A stretch of 64,000 nt of DNA from Hellea sp. (GTDB lineage Bacteria; Pseudomonadota; Alphaproteobacteria; Caulobacterales; Maricaulaceae): assembly GCA_029250925.1 (NCBI GenBank), contig JAQXEH010000030.1, positions 1-64,000 on the forward strand, read 5' to 3'. Under the pieces are notes generated by a model. It had not been told where the DNA came from, made no database searches, and saw only the letters and a program-made list of their open reading frames with translations. Below, one piece after another: positions 56,617 through 64,000 of the stretch. The position numbers were made by a program, and so were the translations under genes. Numbering within the stretch: the stretch's first letter is position 1; each line of letters begins with the position of its first letter.

Positions 56617-56643
56617 CTCCGATTTTAATGCCAATGTGCGGAG
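56617..56643 (-). promoter_or_regulatory. Shine-Dalgarno-sequestering hairpin of metX
   Basis: On the minus strand CTCCG (56643-56639) is complementary to CGGAG (56621-56617), which contains the metX ribosome binding site. The neighbouring ATCTTTC (56649-56643) can instead pair with GGAAGAT (56677-56671) at the 3-prime side of the SAM aptamer. The two pairings exclude each other: aptamer folded gives the binding site hidden; aptamer unfolded gives the site free. This is a plausible translational expression platform, inferred from complementarity. Confidence 0.5.
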
Positions 56644-56669
56644 AAAGATTTCAAGCCCTTAGCCAGTAA

Positions 56670-56764
56670 CATCTTCCGGAATTATCCGCAGGAATTGGCA
56701 CCGTCTGTATAAACAAGGTTGCCCCGACTTTCTAAGGGCCTGTCCCTCGGTCGGTCTTGATGAA
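56670..56764 (-). ncRNA. S-box type (SAM-I-like) riboswitch upstream of metX
   Basis: The minus-strand leader carries the S-box core in order: ATCAAGA, then GAGGGACAGGCCC, GAAA, GGCAACC, and GGTGCCAATTCCTGC, ending in GGAAGATG. Helices can be drawn: CATC with GATG (P1), CCGAC (56754-56750) with GTCGG (56728-56724) (P2), ACC with GGT (P3), and CGGA with TCCG (P4). The order and motifs match the SAM-I/IV superfamily, which represses methionine genes when S-adenosylmethionine is abundant. It precedes metX-metB, a fitting target. Subtype cannot be fixed by eye. Confidence 0.85.
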
Positions 56765-56770
56765 TATACC

Positions 56771-56799
56771 GATATGACTTATACAGCCGCAGACGTCAA
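56771..56799 (-). promoter_or_regulatory. candidate promoter of metX-metB
   Basis: TTGACG (56799-56794) with CATATC (56776-56771) at a 17-base spacer would start transcription near 56764, exactly at the first base of the aptamer. The -35 is close to consensus and the -10 is weak. The fit with the riboswitch 5-prime end is what makes it credible. Confidence 0.45.
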
Positions 56800-56802
56800 G
56801 TA

Positions 56803-57168
56803 TTAGGAAGTTGGCGCATCAGTGGACCAAATAAGCGCAATAAAAAAACCCTTTATTCTAGGCAATATTATTAAGCAGATAACGACACCAATCACAACCA
56901 ATGACAATGTACGTAGCCAGTCAGGCATGTTTAGTCTAAAGGTTATTAAATAAAAAAATGGAGCAAGAAGATGCCCAGAGACAAGCATAGATGCCCAAGC
57001 AGGTCCGTCATCTGCCCTTACATTTACCCATTTTATTCCGCACTTTTGACACATTTCGATTTGCTTAAGGTAACTTTTAAATAACCTAGATTTACCGCAC
57101 TTAGGGCAAGAGCCCATGAAGCCTCTTCTCAATGCCTCTATTTTTTTTGTTTTTGAGCTACTATCCAT
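56803..57168 (-). CDS. DUF983 membrane protein with zinc motifs
   Basis: A 121-residue DUF983 protein. Two CxxC-type motifs (SCPKCG and MCQKCG) form a zinc ribbon at the N-terminus, followed by two transmembrane helices (about 58-80 and 85-112). ADDGPAW is the conserved link before the first helix. In many alphaproteobacteria the gene sits in the cox operon, but here it is alone. I use the ATG at 57168; a TTG two codons earlier is less likely. The function is unknown. Confidence 0.85.
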   Translation of the reverse strand: MDSSSKTKKIEALRRGFMGSCPKCGKSRLFKSYLKQIEMCQKCGIKWVNVRADDGPAWASMLVSGHLLAPFFYLITFRLNMPDWLRTLSLVVIGVVICLIILPRIKGFFIALIWSTDAPTS

Positions 57169-57211
57169 GAGCAATAGTAGTATTATTGTATCATTAAATA
57201 TAATGGCCTTA

Positions 57212-57238
57212 TTGACACATCTCCCTCACAACCATAAT
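57212..57238 (+). promoter_or_regulatory. sigma-70-like promoter of the homoserine dehydrogenase fusion
   Basis: Consensus TTGACA at 57212-57217 and CATAAT (5 of 6) at 57233-57238 are separated by 15 bases, slightly short of the optimum. Transcription would start near 57245, shortly before the ATG at 57257. This also argues against starts further upstream in the same frame. Confidence 0.5.
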
Positions 57239-57256
57239 CAATGTACGTTGGGTTTA

Positions 57257-58921
57257 ATGAAAGAAAATAAAATGCCAGTTCCTGTAATTGTGTTAAATTT
57301 TGGCCATAGTGTCTTACGTAATCTTGACGACTATACTGAAGCAGCCAGTGAAATATATCGCCACTACAGACAAGGTCAAAATGTAATAGCCGTAACCTCA
57401 GCTCAGGGAGATCAAACTGATATATTACTGGCAGAAGCAAGACAAATTGGACCGGGTGAAGATGCAAAAAATTTACCTGAATTGATACAACTTGGAGAAA
57501 GACGTTCAGCTGCTCTACTAGCACTCGCACTAGAAAAAATCGGGGCCCCCGCATTTGTGAGACAAGCAAGGGACTTAGGCCTTAAGGCCGAAAAATCTAT
57601 GCTAGTGGATTTAGATACTAATCAACTAGAAACAGATCTGAAAAATCATGATATTGTTGTTATGCCAGGACACGTAGCCATAGGTGAAAAAGATAGATCT
57701 GTATTACTTGCAGAAGGCGGGGCCGACATGACCGCTATTTATGTTGCGAAACGGCTTGGCGTAAAAGCGAAATTACTTAAAGATGTTGAAGGTGTTTTCG
57801 AGCGTGACCCAAAATCTTCTGGACCAAAGCCAAAACTGTATGATAAAATTTCCTACGATGATGCTAAAATAAAAGCTTCACCTTTAATATCACCCAAAGC
57901 TCTGGAGTTTGCAAAAAAACATCAGATTGAGTTTGACTTAGGCAAGCCCGGCATCTCCAGATGCACTTCGATTGGAAAATTTACAGGCAAGCTAAGCGAA
58001 ACCACAGCACCAAAAAAACTCAGAGTAGCTATGATGGGCTGTGGTGTTGTTGGAGGAGGAGTCTATCGAAGATTAAAGTCACTTTCTAACCGTTTTGAAA
58101 TAGTAAAAATATTAGTAAGGGACCCGTCAAAATATATAGATCAAGGCTATAGGCCATCAGAATTAACAACGGAAATACAAGAAATATTAGACTCAAATCC
58201 ACATGTATTCATCGATGTTTCTGGCCCTATTGAGCCTGCTTTAGAATATTGTAAATTAATGATTGAAAATAAAGTACACGTAATCAGTGCTAACAAGCAG
58301 GCAATAGCTAAAGGCGGACAAACCCTAATAAATTTAGCAAATGATAATGACATACAGCTTTTGTTTTCTTCCGCCGCAGGCGGAGGAATGCCTGTACTTG
58401 AAATGTGTATTCGAGAGAAAGGGCGTATTACTCGCGTGGAAGCTTTGTTAAACGGAACAACAAATTATATGCTCGATGAAATAAGTTCTGGAAAGACTTA
58501 TGCTACCGCTTTGTTAGATGCACAGAGAAAAGGCTTTGCAGAAACTGACCCCACAGCAGATGTAACTGGGTTAGACTCGGCAGCTAAAATACGTTTAGTT
58601 GCATTATTAGGGTTTGGCGAAGAAATCGATATGGATAAAATACCAAGAGATACCATTGAAGATTTTATGCCAAGTTCCCCTCCCGTAGGAGCTATTAAAC
58701 GTATTTCAACTTGCTGGAAAGATATGAACGGCTTCTCCTCCAAGCTTGAACTTAAAGACTTATCTCTTAACAACTTCATAGCGCAAGCAGATGGAGAAGA
58801 GGCTCATGCTATTTTTTACTTCGAAGATGGCGATCAATACAAAATACGTGGAAAAGGAGCTGGGCGCTGGCCTACCACTGAATCTGTAATGGCCGATTTA
58901 TATGATATTTCTTATATATAG
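57257..58921 (+). CDS. aspartokinase-like/homoserine dehydrogenase fusion without ACT domains
   Basis: A 554-residue two-domain protein. Residues about 1-250 are an amino-acid-kinase domain related to aspartokinase (LGERRSAALL, LAEGGADMTAIYVA, LLKDVEGVFERDP). Its N-terminal KFGGTS motif is replaced by LNFGHSVL, so the ATP-binding lysine is missing. From about 255 it is a complete homoserine dehydrogenase: MGCGVVGGGVYRRL (NAD), SANKQAIAKGG, GTTNYMLDEI and FAETDPTADVTGLDSAAK. No ACT domain lies between or after the two. The dehydrogenase should make homoserine for threonine and methionine; kinase activity is doubtful. A second start at 57272 is possible. Confidence 0.85.
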   Translation: MKENKMPVPVIVLNFGHSVLRNLDDYTEAASEIYRHYRQGQNVIAVTSAQGDQTDILLAEARQIGPGEDAKNLPELIQLGERRSAALLALALEKIGAPAFVRQARDLGLKAEKSMLVDLDTNQLETDLKNHDIVVMPGHVAIGEKDRSVLLAEGGADMTAIYVAKRLGVKAKLLKDVEGVFERDPKSSGPKPKLYDKISYDDAKIKASPLISPKALEFAKKHQIEFDLGKPGISRCTSIGKFTGKLSETTAPKKLRVAMMGCGVVGGGVYRRLKSLSNRFEIVKILVRDPSKYIDQGYRPSELTTEIQEILDSNPHVFIDVSGPIEPALEYCKLMIENKVHVISANKQAIAKGGQTLINLANDNDIQLLFSSAAGGGMPVLEMCIREKGRITRVEALLNGTTNYMLDEISSGKTYATALLDAQRKGFAETDPTADVTGLDSAAKIRLVALLGFGEEIDMDKIPRDTIEDFMPSSPPVGAIKRISTCWKDMNGFSSKLELKDLSLNNFIAQADGEEAHAIFYFEDGDQYKIRGKGAGRWPTTESVMADLYDISYI

Positions 58922-59004
58922 GAAATTTTTACAACTATGGCTGTTTTCTCTGCGTATTAATAGGTGCGGTAAACTGTAACCAACCAACATCCAAAGGGGC
59001 CACT

Positions 59005-60423
59005 ATCCTAAACGAGCCAATAATAGTACTGTTCCGCCGCGATCTAAGAATAAGCGACAATACTGCTTTATACGAAGCTGCCAATACCGGACGTCCATTA
59101 ATTTGCGTTTATATATGGGAAACAGGACGAAATCGAGAGATGGGGGCTGCTAGTAAGTGGTGGCTAAGCCACAGTCTGCATTCATTAAAGTCAGATTTAA
59201 GTAAAATTGGCTTGGATTTAATAATTCGAAAAGGGCTGACCTCTAGTGTTGTAGATATATTAATTGAGCAATCTGGCGCCTCAAGTATTTATTGGAACAG
59301 AAGGTATGAAATTGAAAACATAGAGACAGATACTGAGGTAATGTCAGACCTCAAAAAAAGAGGACTTTCTGTAAAAAGCTTCAACGCAAATTTACTCTCT
59401 GAGCCTTGGTCTATCAAAACTAAAACAGATAATTACTATAAAGTTTTTACTCCATATTGGAGAGAAGCAAAGAAACATATAAAAACAGATCCCTTGCCAA
59501 GCCCCAAAAATACTCTGAACTACGAGAAAAAATTAGAATCTCTAGAAATAAATAATCTAAATTTAGTTCCCAAAAACAGTAATTGGGTCAACAAAATCCA
59601 TCCCCATTGGAGGATTGGCTCTAAAGGCGCACTTCTTGCATTATCAAATTTCGCAAATGGACCAATAAATAATTATGACGAAAATAGAAACAAACCAGCT
59701 ATAGAAGACGGCACTTCAAAGCTGTCGCCTCACTTGGCATTCGGTGAAATATCCCCAAGGCAGATATGGAATTTTTTTAAAGATAATCTTGAGGTTGCCG
59801 ATAAGTTTTTAACAGAAATTGGCTGGAGGGAGTTCTCTTATGTGCTTCTTTATAACAATCCAAAATTAGCAAATGAAAATTTTAAAGAAAAATTCAATGC
59901 CTTCAGCTGGCAAAATAGTGAAAGCTCACTTGATGCTTGGAAAACAGGCAACACAGGATATCCTTTCGTTGATGCAGGCATGCGGCAACTCTGGAAAACA
60001 GGATGGCAACACAACCGAGTTAGAATGGTTACCGCCAGTTTTTTAATAAAACACTTATTGGTAGACTGGAGAGAAGGAGAAAAATGGTTTTACGACACAC
60101 TTGTAGATGCTGATCCAGCTAGTAATGCGTCCGGGTGGCAGTGGGTTGCGGGAAGTGGAGCTGATGCATCTCCTTATTTTAGGATATTCAATCCTTTTTC
60201 ACAGGGTGAAAAGTTTGACCCCGAGGGAGAATACATTAAAAAATATGTACCGGAACTCAAAGACTTACCAAAAAAATATATCCATAGGCCCTGGGAGGCA
60301 CCATTAGAAATATTGCAAAAGGCTAATGTAAAACTAGGAGAAAATTATCCTAAACCGCTAGTCGATCATAAATTCGCAAGAAAGAGAGCCTTAGAGGCTT
60401 ACGCAAACTTAAAAACTACATAA
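59005..60423 (+). CDS. phr: class I CPD photolyase with a non-canonical start codon
   Basis: Light-driven enzyme repairing cyclobutane pyrimidine dimers, binding FAD and an antenna cofactor. The N-terminal IIVLFRRDLRISDN, the central LSPHLAFGEISPRQIWN and the C-terminal QHNRVRMVTASFLIKHLL, PASNASGWQW and FRIFNPFSQ motifs are diagnostic. The conserved first 45 residues are encoded upstream of the first in-frame ATG (59140), but no ATG, GTG or TTG exists in that stretch. AAAGGGG (58993-58999) lies five bases before an ATC at 59005, giving 472 aa, the length of E. coli PhrB. That start is inference; CTG at 59029 is the alternative. Confidence 0.82.
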   Translation: MLNEPIIVLFRRDLRISDNTALYEAANTGRPLICVYIWETGRNREMGAASKWWLSHSLHSLKSDLSKIGLDLIIRKGLTSSVVDILIEQSGASSIYWNRRYEIENIETDTEVMSDLKKRGLSVKSFNANLLSEPWSIKTKTDNYYKVFTPYWREAKKHIKTDPLPSPKNTLNYEKKLESLEINNLNLVPKNSNWVNKIHPHWRIGSKGALLALSNFANGPINNYDENRNKPAIEDGTSKLSPHLAFGEISPRQIWNFFKDNLEVADKFLTEIGWREFSYVLLYNNPKLANENFKEKFNAFSWQNSESSLDAWKTGNTGYPFVDAGMRQLWKTGWQHNRVRMVTASFLIKHLLVDWREGEKWFYDTLVDADPASNASGWQWVAGSGADASPYFRIFNPFSQGEKFDPEGEYIKKYVPELKDLPKKYIHRPWEAPLEILQKANVKLGENYPKPLVDHKFARKRALEAYANLKTT

Positions 60424-60473
60424 ATAGTTCTATTTCAATACCCGTACATCATCGACATTATTAAGGCATCTAA

Positions 60474-61043
60474 ATGAAATACTTACTTCTAATACTTCTT
60501 TTAAATCTACCTCAAACCGAAGCAGTAAAGGCAAATAAAAAATTAGATTATGCTATTCTAGCAGGAGGATGCTTCTGGTGCGTGGAAGCAGATTTTGAAA
60601 AACTAGACGGAGTAAAGGAGGCTATATCAGGATACACGGGTGGCGATATGAATTATCCGACATACCGAAACCACGGTAAACATATCGAAGCAGTAAAGAT
60701 ATATTATGATCCAAAAGTGATTAGCTATACTGAGATCCTAAATCATTATTGGTACAATATAGACCCAACGGATTCAGGTGGCCAATTTTGCGATAGAGGC
60801 AATTCTTACAAAGCAGCGATATTTGCTGACAGCAATCAATTAGAAATAGCACGAATATCAAAAGAGTATATCTCAAAAAATAAACCCTTCAATTCACCGG
60901 TAATTGTGCCCATTTTAAAATCAAAAAAATTCTGGATTGCGGAAAAATACCATCAAGATTATTATAAAAAAAATCCTATTAGGTACAAATATTATAGGAA
61001 AGGGTGTAGGCGGGATGCCATATTAAAACGTCTGTGGAAATAA
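60474..61043 (+). CDS. msrA: exported peptide methionine sulfoxide reductase MsrA
   Basis: Reduces methionine-S-sulfoxide in proteins (189 aa). The active site GGCFWC (C33, C36) is complete, with SGYTGGDMNYPTY and HYWYNIDPTDSGGQFCDRGNSY. The N-terminus (MKYLLLILLLNLPQTEAVKA) looks like a signal peptide, so this copy probably works in the periplasm. A C-terminal cysteine in YYRKGCRRD may be the resolving residue. It follows the photolyase by about 50 bases, and both fit a light and oxidative stress setting. Confidence 0.92.
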   Translation: MKYLLLILLLNLPQTEAVKANKKLDYAILAGGCFWCVEADFEKLDGVKEAISGYTGGDMNYPTYRNHGKHIEAVKIYYDPKVISYTEILNHYWYNIDPTDSGGQFCDRGNSYKAAIFADSNQLEIARISKEYISKNKPFNSPVIVPILKSKKFWIAEKYHQDYYKKNPIRYKYYRKGCRRDAILKRLWK

Positions 61044-61082
61044 TATATCATCTAACAATATAAAAAAGATCGCTTAATCTTA

Positions 61083-62573
61083 CTAACCGTAAGGTCGGCC
61101 CTTCCTGGGAGTATAGCCATAACCAGCCCATACTCTAAGCACACGGCGTTTACCTCCGCCTAAATCAATATCAAGATCTGACAAACGTACTAAATCTTTA
61201 AAATCACTTTTTAACAATAACTCATCCTGATTATAATAATTCAATAGTAATATAGGGCCATCCTGCTTTTGGAGTGGATGAGTCAATTCGGCATGGCTCA
61301 ATGGTCTCTTACCAAACGTCCACATTTTTAAAGGTAATTTATCATTCAAGCCGTAATAAAAAAGACTATAAAACATTGTCCGCTTATCAATAGCTACAAA
61401 TTCATATGTATTATTCATGTGTCCTTTATTTATAATATTTTCTACAGCACTAACTGTTTCAGGCCACGAAATCAGACGTTTAACCGAATTTGTCAGGCCC
61501 ACCCTATTCATCATATTGACATTTGAAAGAATTATAAATCCAGATAAACATATTACATTTTGAATTACTATTCCGCTTAAAATCCAAGTCTTCAACTTTG
61601 AACCGTATAGAGTTAAGTAATGAGCAAGTATAATAGAACCTGAAATATAAGCCGTAACAGCCCAGTTAGCATTCGCGCGTGAAAATAAAGCCTGCAAAGA
61701 AATTAAAAGTAAGGGAAGTATTGTCAAAATTAAAAGCAAATTGATAGTTTTATTATCAGAAACTCCTCGAGATTTAAAAAATATTATCATCGCTAAAATC
61801 AATATGATCAAACTTATAGGCCCAAAAACACCAAGCTGGTCAACCCAAAAACGTAATAATTCTTCAGGATTCAATGTGAGTCCATTTTTCATATTAGCGT
61901 TATCAATAGTATGAAAAATTGTTACAAAGTTATTTTTATAATTCCATATTAAGTTTGGTAAAATTATACACGATGAAATTAGAGCAAGCACTAGACCCTT
62001 AAGAGAAAAAAATACCTGCTTTGAGTTTTTATCAAAAATAGTAGCTAACAATAAAGCTAACACAAAATAGAACATAGCATATTTTGAAAGCAGACCCAGT
62101 CCAATTGCAAATGCCATAACTAGCGTCCAGAAATATGACTTTTCTAAACGAAGGTGTATCCACGCATTCAATGCTACAACCCAAAATAATAGAAGTGCGG
62201 CATCAGTGCTTACAATGGCAGAAGACACCCACACAGCCGGCATTAAAAAATAGATAGCAGCAGCCCAAAACCCAGTCCTCTCGTCAAATGCGAAGCTGGC
62301 TGTCCTAAATATTAAAAATGCAATAAACGAGTGTAATAAGGGTGAAGAAACTCGGACCGCCCATTCTATATCCCCAAAAATACTCGTTGTTATAGAAATA
62401 ATTAATGCAACAAATGGAGGCTTACTGTAATAGCCCCAATCAAGGTTTTTTGACCACACCCAATACTGGGCCTCATCCCCATGGAGCCCTAAAGGTGATA
62501 AATATAGGAATATTAATCTCAAAATAAGGAATATTGAAATTAACCATAAAGTTCGCTCTTGATAAATATTCAT
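61083..62573 (-). CDS. GT39/ArnT-like membrane glycosyltransferase
   Basis: Polytopic membrane protein (496 aa, about 11-12 helices) of the dolichol-phosphate-mannosyl-transferase-like PMT_2 group. The first loop has LGLHGDEAQYWVWSKNLDWGYYSKPP with the catalytic acidic pair (DE) and the KPP motif, cited as separate cores HGDEAQYW and YYSKPP. It likely moves a sugar from undecaprenyl phosphate to an envelope acceptor. It is a different subfamily from the transferase at 35.5-37.3 kb. It stands alone, divergent from murI. Confidence 0.84.
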   Translation of the reverse strand: MNIYQERTLWLISIFLILRLIFLYLSPLGLHGDEAQYWVWSKNLDWGYYSKPPFVALIISITTSIFGDIEWAVRVSSPLLHSFIAFLIFRTASFAFDERTGFWAAAIYFLMPAVWVSSAIVSTDAALLLFWVVALNAWIHLRLEKSYFWTLVMAFAIGLGLLSKYAMFYFVLALLLATIFDKNSKQVFFSLKGLVLALISSCIILPNLIWNYKNNFVTIFHTIDNANMKNGLTLNPEELLRFWVDQLGVFGPISLIILILAMIIFFKSRGVSDNKTINLLLILTILPLLLISLQALFSRANANWAVTAYISGSIILAHYLTLYGSKLKTWILSGIVIQNVICLSGFIILSNVNMMNRVGLTNSVKRLISWPETVSAVENIINKGHMNNTYEFVAIDKRTMFYSLFYYGLNDKLPLKMWTFGKRPLSHAELTHPLQKQDGPILLLNYYNQDELLLKSDFKDLVRLSDLDIDLGGGKRRVLRVWAGYGYTPRKGRPYG

Positions 62574-62659
62574 CTCTCTTGCTATTTTAATATTTATTCT
62601 ATTTATTGGGCACTCTGCACAATAAGACTTTAGTAATCTAGTGGTGCTAAAGATAAATT

Positions 62660-63514
62660 ATGAAAAAATTAAATACTGGCCATGCATTAATATTTGACTC
62701 AGGGGTCGGAGGTCTTTCGGTAGTAACTGAAATTGTAAAGCTAAATACAAATCTAAAATTAACTTATATAGCAGATGATAACTTTCGACCCTATGGTGAG
62801 AAGACAGAATTACAACTAAAGAGTCGTCTTCCCAGATTATTATGGGAGCTGACAGAAACATTTAAACCTGATCTCGTTGTAATCGCTTGCAACACCGCTT
62901 CAACCACAACGCTTGATGAAATTAGATCGGTGCTCTCGGTTCCCGTAATAGGCGTGGTGCCCGCCATAAAGCCAGCAGCAAATTTATCGCGAACAAAAAC
63001 TATAGCCGTTATAGGAACACCCGGTACTGTCAAAAGGCGTTATGTTGACAAATTAATAAATGAACATGCCTCAGACTGCCGTGTAATTCTACAAGGCTCA
63101 GTCAACTTAGTCGATATTGCAGAAAAAAAAATGATGGGAGAAAAAATTAATGAAGATTGGGTAAAAACAGAGATAACTCCGATGTTCAGCGGACAGTATG
63201 GTGCTGATATTGATGCGGTGGTATTAGCATGCACCCATTTTCCGCTTTTACTCGAAGAACTTAAGTCTTCGGTGAGTCAGTCTGTGAATTGGGTGGATAG
63301 TGGCAATGCTGTGGCAAGAAGAGTAAATAGCGTAATAAAAACACTACATCTAAAATCTAGTAAGTTTGAAACCAATAAAGCTTTTTTAATAGGCCCAAAC
63401 ACATGTATTAATCGCTGTAAAACATTTAATTCCTATGGGTTTGAAAAAGTTACGAGTTTGTTATTGAGTACAAACTCTCACAATAATCCAAATCACGATT
63501 ATAATAATAAATAA
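62660..63514 (+). CDS. murI: glutamate racemase
   Basis: Makes D-glutamate for peptidoglycan (284 aa). IFDSGVGGLSV is the N-terminal signature; the two catalytic cysteines are C77 in VIACNTAST and C191 in VLACTHFPLL. VPAIKPA and VIGTPGTV are also conserved. The last 54 bases overlap the 3-prime end of the convergent YqaA-family gene, a long overlap even for this compact region. Confidence 0.95.
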   Translation: MKKLNTGHALIFDSGVGGLSVVTEIVKLNTNLKLTYIADDNFRPYGEKTELQLKSRLPRLLWELTETFKPDLVVIACNTASTTTLDEIRSVLSVPVIGVVPAIKPAANLSRTKTIAVIGTPGTVKRRYVDKLINEHASDCRVILQGSVNLVDIAEKKMMGEKINEDWVKTEITPMFSGQYGADIDAVVLACTHFPLLLEELKSSVSQSVNWVDSGNAVARRVNSVIKTLHLKSSKFETNKAFLIGPNTCINRCKTFNSYGFEKVTSLLLSTNSHNNPNHDYNNK

Positions 63515-64000
63515 TAAAATTGTCAGCTTTGCAAAATATTTTTTGATAAACTCTTCCGCTTGGTAACCAAATAAACGAACGATATATGCCACAATAAAAA
63601 AGCGTAGGAATCTAGATACCGTACTTGCAATAACAAAAACAGCAAAGTTAACTTTTAAACTACCCGACATTATAGTTATTACTTTATAAGGAAAAGGTGT
63701 AAGTCCCGCTCCAAAAACAGCTGCTGCGCCATATGTTTCAATACTAGAAGAGAACTGTTCAATATAATTTGACTTACCCAAGGCATCTAATAATGGTTTT
63801 GCTAACACATCAAAAAACCAAAGACCTAAAAAATATCCAGCTATACCTCCTAGAACTGAGAAAATAGAGGCGACTAATGCTATCTGTATCCATTTACTGC
63901 GGTTCGACTGTACCATTGGAATTACCATTAAGTCAGCTGGCAAGGGAAAGATTGAACTTTCTAAAAAAGATACAAGTGCAAGCCAATACACAGCCAGTCT
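63461..64000 (-). CDS. YqaA/DedA-like VTT-domain membrane protein (5-prime partial)
   Basis: Membrane protein of the SNARE-associated (VTT) family, YqaA branch. The family pattern SFLESSIFPLPADLMVIPMV, then GGIAGYFLG and the re-entrant GAGLTPFPYKVITIMSG, is clear. Helices follow to the end, where SRFLRFF is also conserved. The frame stays open through the window edge and the residues there (R-L-A-V-Y-W) fit the family upstream of any start, so the true start lies outside. The 3-prime end overlaps murI by 54 bases. The family is linked to lipid scrambling and membrane potential. Confidence 0.86.
   Translation of the reverse strand, partial: RLAVYWLALVSFLESSIFPLPADLMVIPMVQSNRSKWIQIALVASIFSVLGGIAGYFLGLWFFDVLAKPLLDALGKSNYIEQFSSSIETYGAAAVFGAGLTPFPYKVITIMSGSLKVNFAVFVIASTVSRFLRFFIVAYIVRLFGYQAEEFIKKYFAKLTILLFIIIIVIWIIVRVCTQ

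Overview
The window is a gene-dense, AT-rich stretch of chromosome from a free-living alphaproteobacterium. This rests on several lineage markers: a GTTC-N7-GTTC LexA box before a Y-family polymerase, GapR, a COQ9 protein, three-part transhydrogenase genes (pntAA-pntAB-pntB), a RegB/SenC/RegA redox regulon, a DUF1289 protein, a HIG1-type small membrane protein, and the neighbourhood tlpA-argH-lptM-lysA. Low GC, very short spacers, several overlapping stop codons, a photolyase and a DUF3604/HupE cluster suggest a streamlined surface-ocean group such as SAR116, but that placement is inference. I see no tRNA or rRNA gene, no insertion sequence, prophage or CRISPR array.

Layout. 1-9 kb: SOS-controlled dinB and a small zinc-ribbon protein, a flavoprotein, the 5-oxoprolinase genes pxpABC, fused pabBC, then a phosphatase and nrdB on the other strand with paired NrdR boxes. 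9-16.6 kb (minus strand): COQ9, a NatAB-type ABC exporter, pntB/pntAB/pntAA, a cytochrome oxidase subunit IV-like protein, an unknown Lys-rich protein and gapR. 16.7-20.2 kb: HIG1 protein, cobalamin adenosyltransferase, senC, regB, regA. 20.2-24 kb: a three-gene cluster of a DUF3604 lipoprotein, a membrane-anchored parvulin and a HupE/UreJ-like permease. 24-31.8 kb: tlpA, argH, a DUF1289 protein, two paralogous secreted proteins of unknown function, lptM, lysA, ftsE, ftsX and a YdcF-like protein. 31.8-39.5 kb: tyrC, a chorismate mutase with a decayed dehydratase-like tail, a methyltransferase and envelope glycosyltransferases including a WaaL-type ligase. 39.5-43.2 kb: thrS, yidD, an IscU-like scaffold, xerC.

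43-54.4 kb is a nine-gene minus-strand operon, ilvD-ilvC-ilvB-ilvM-leuA-leuC-leuD-leuB-ilvA, carrying nearly the whole branched-chain amino acid pathway. Its 321-base leader encodes a 42-residue peptide packed with Leu, Ile and Val codons, followed by a terminator just before ilvD and an antiterminator segment in the last codons of the peptide. This is a complete transcription attenuator. Next upstream is metX-metB, preceded by an S-box type SAM riboswitch with a plausible Shine-Dalgarno-sequestering switch. Divergent from this is an aspartokinase-like/homoserine dehydrogenase fusion without ACT domains. The region 43-59 kb is therefore an aspartate-family and branched-chain amino acid block with at least two RNA-based regulators.

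59-64 kb: a class I photolyase with no canonical start codon in frame, an exported MsrA, a GT39/ArnT-like membrane glycosyltransferase, murI, and a YqaA-family protein cut by the window edge.
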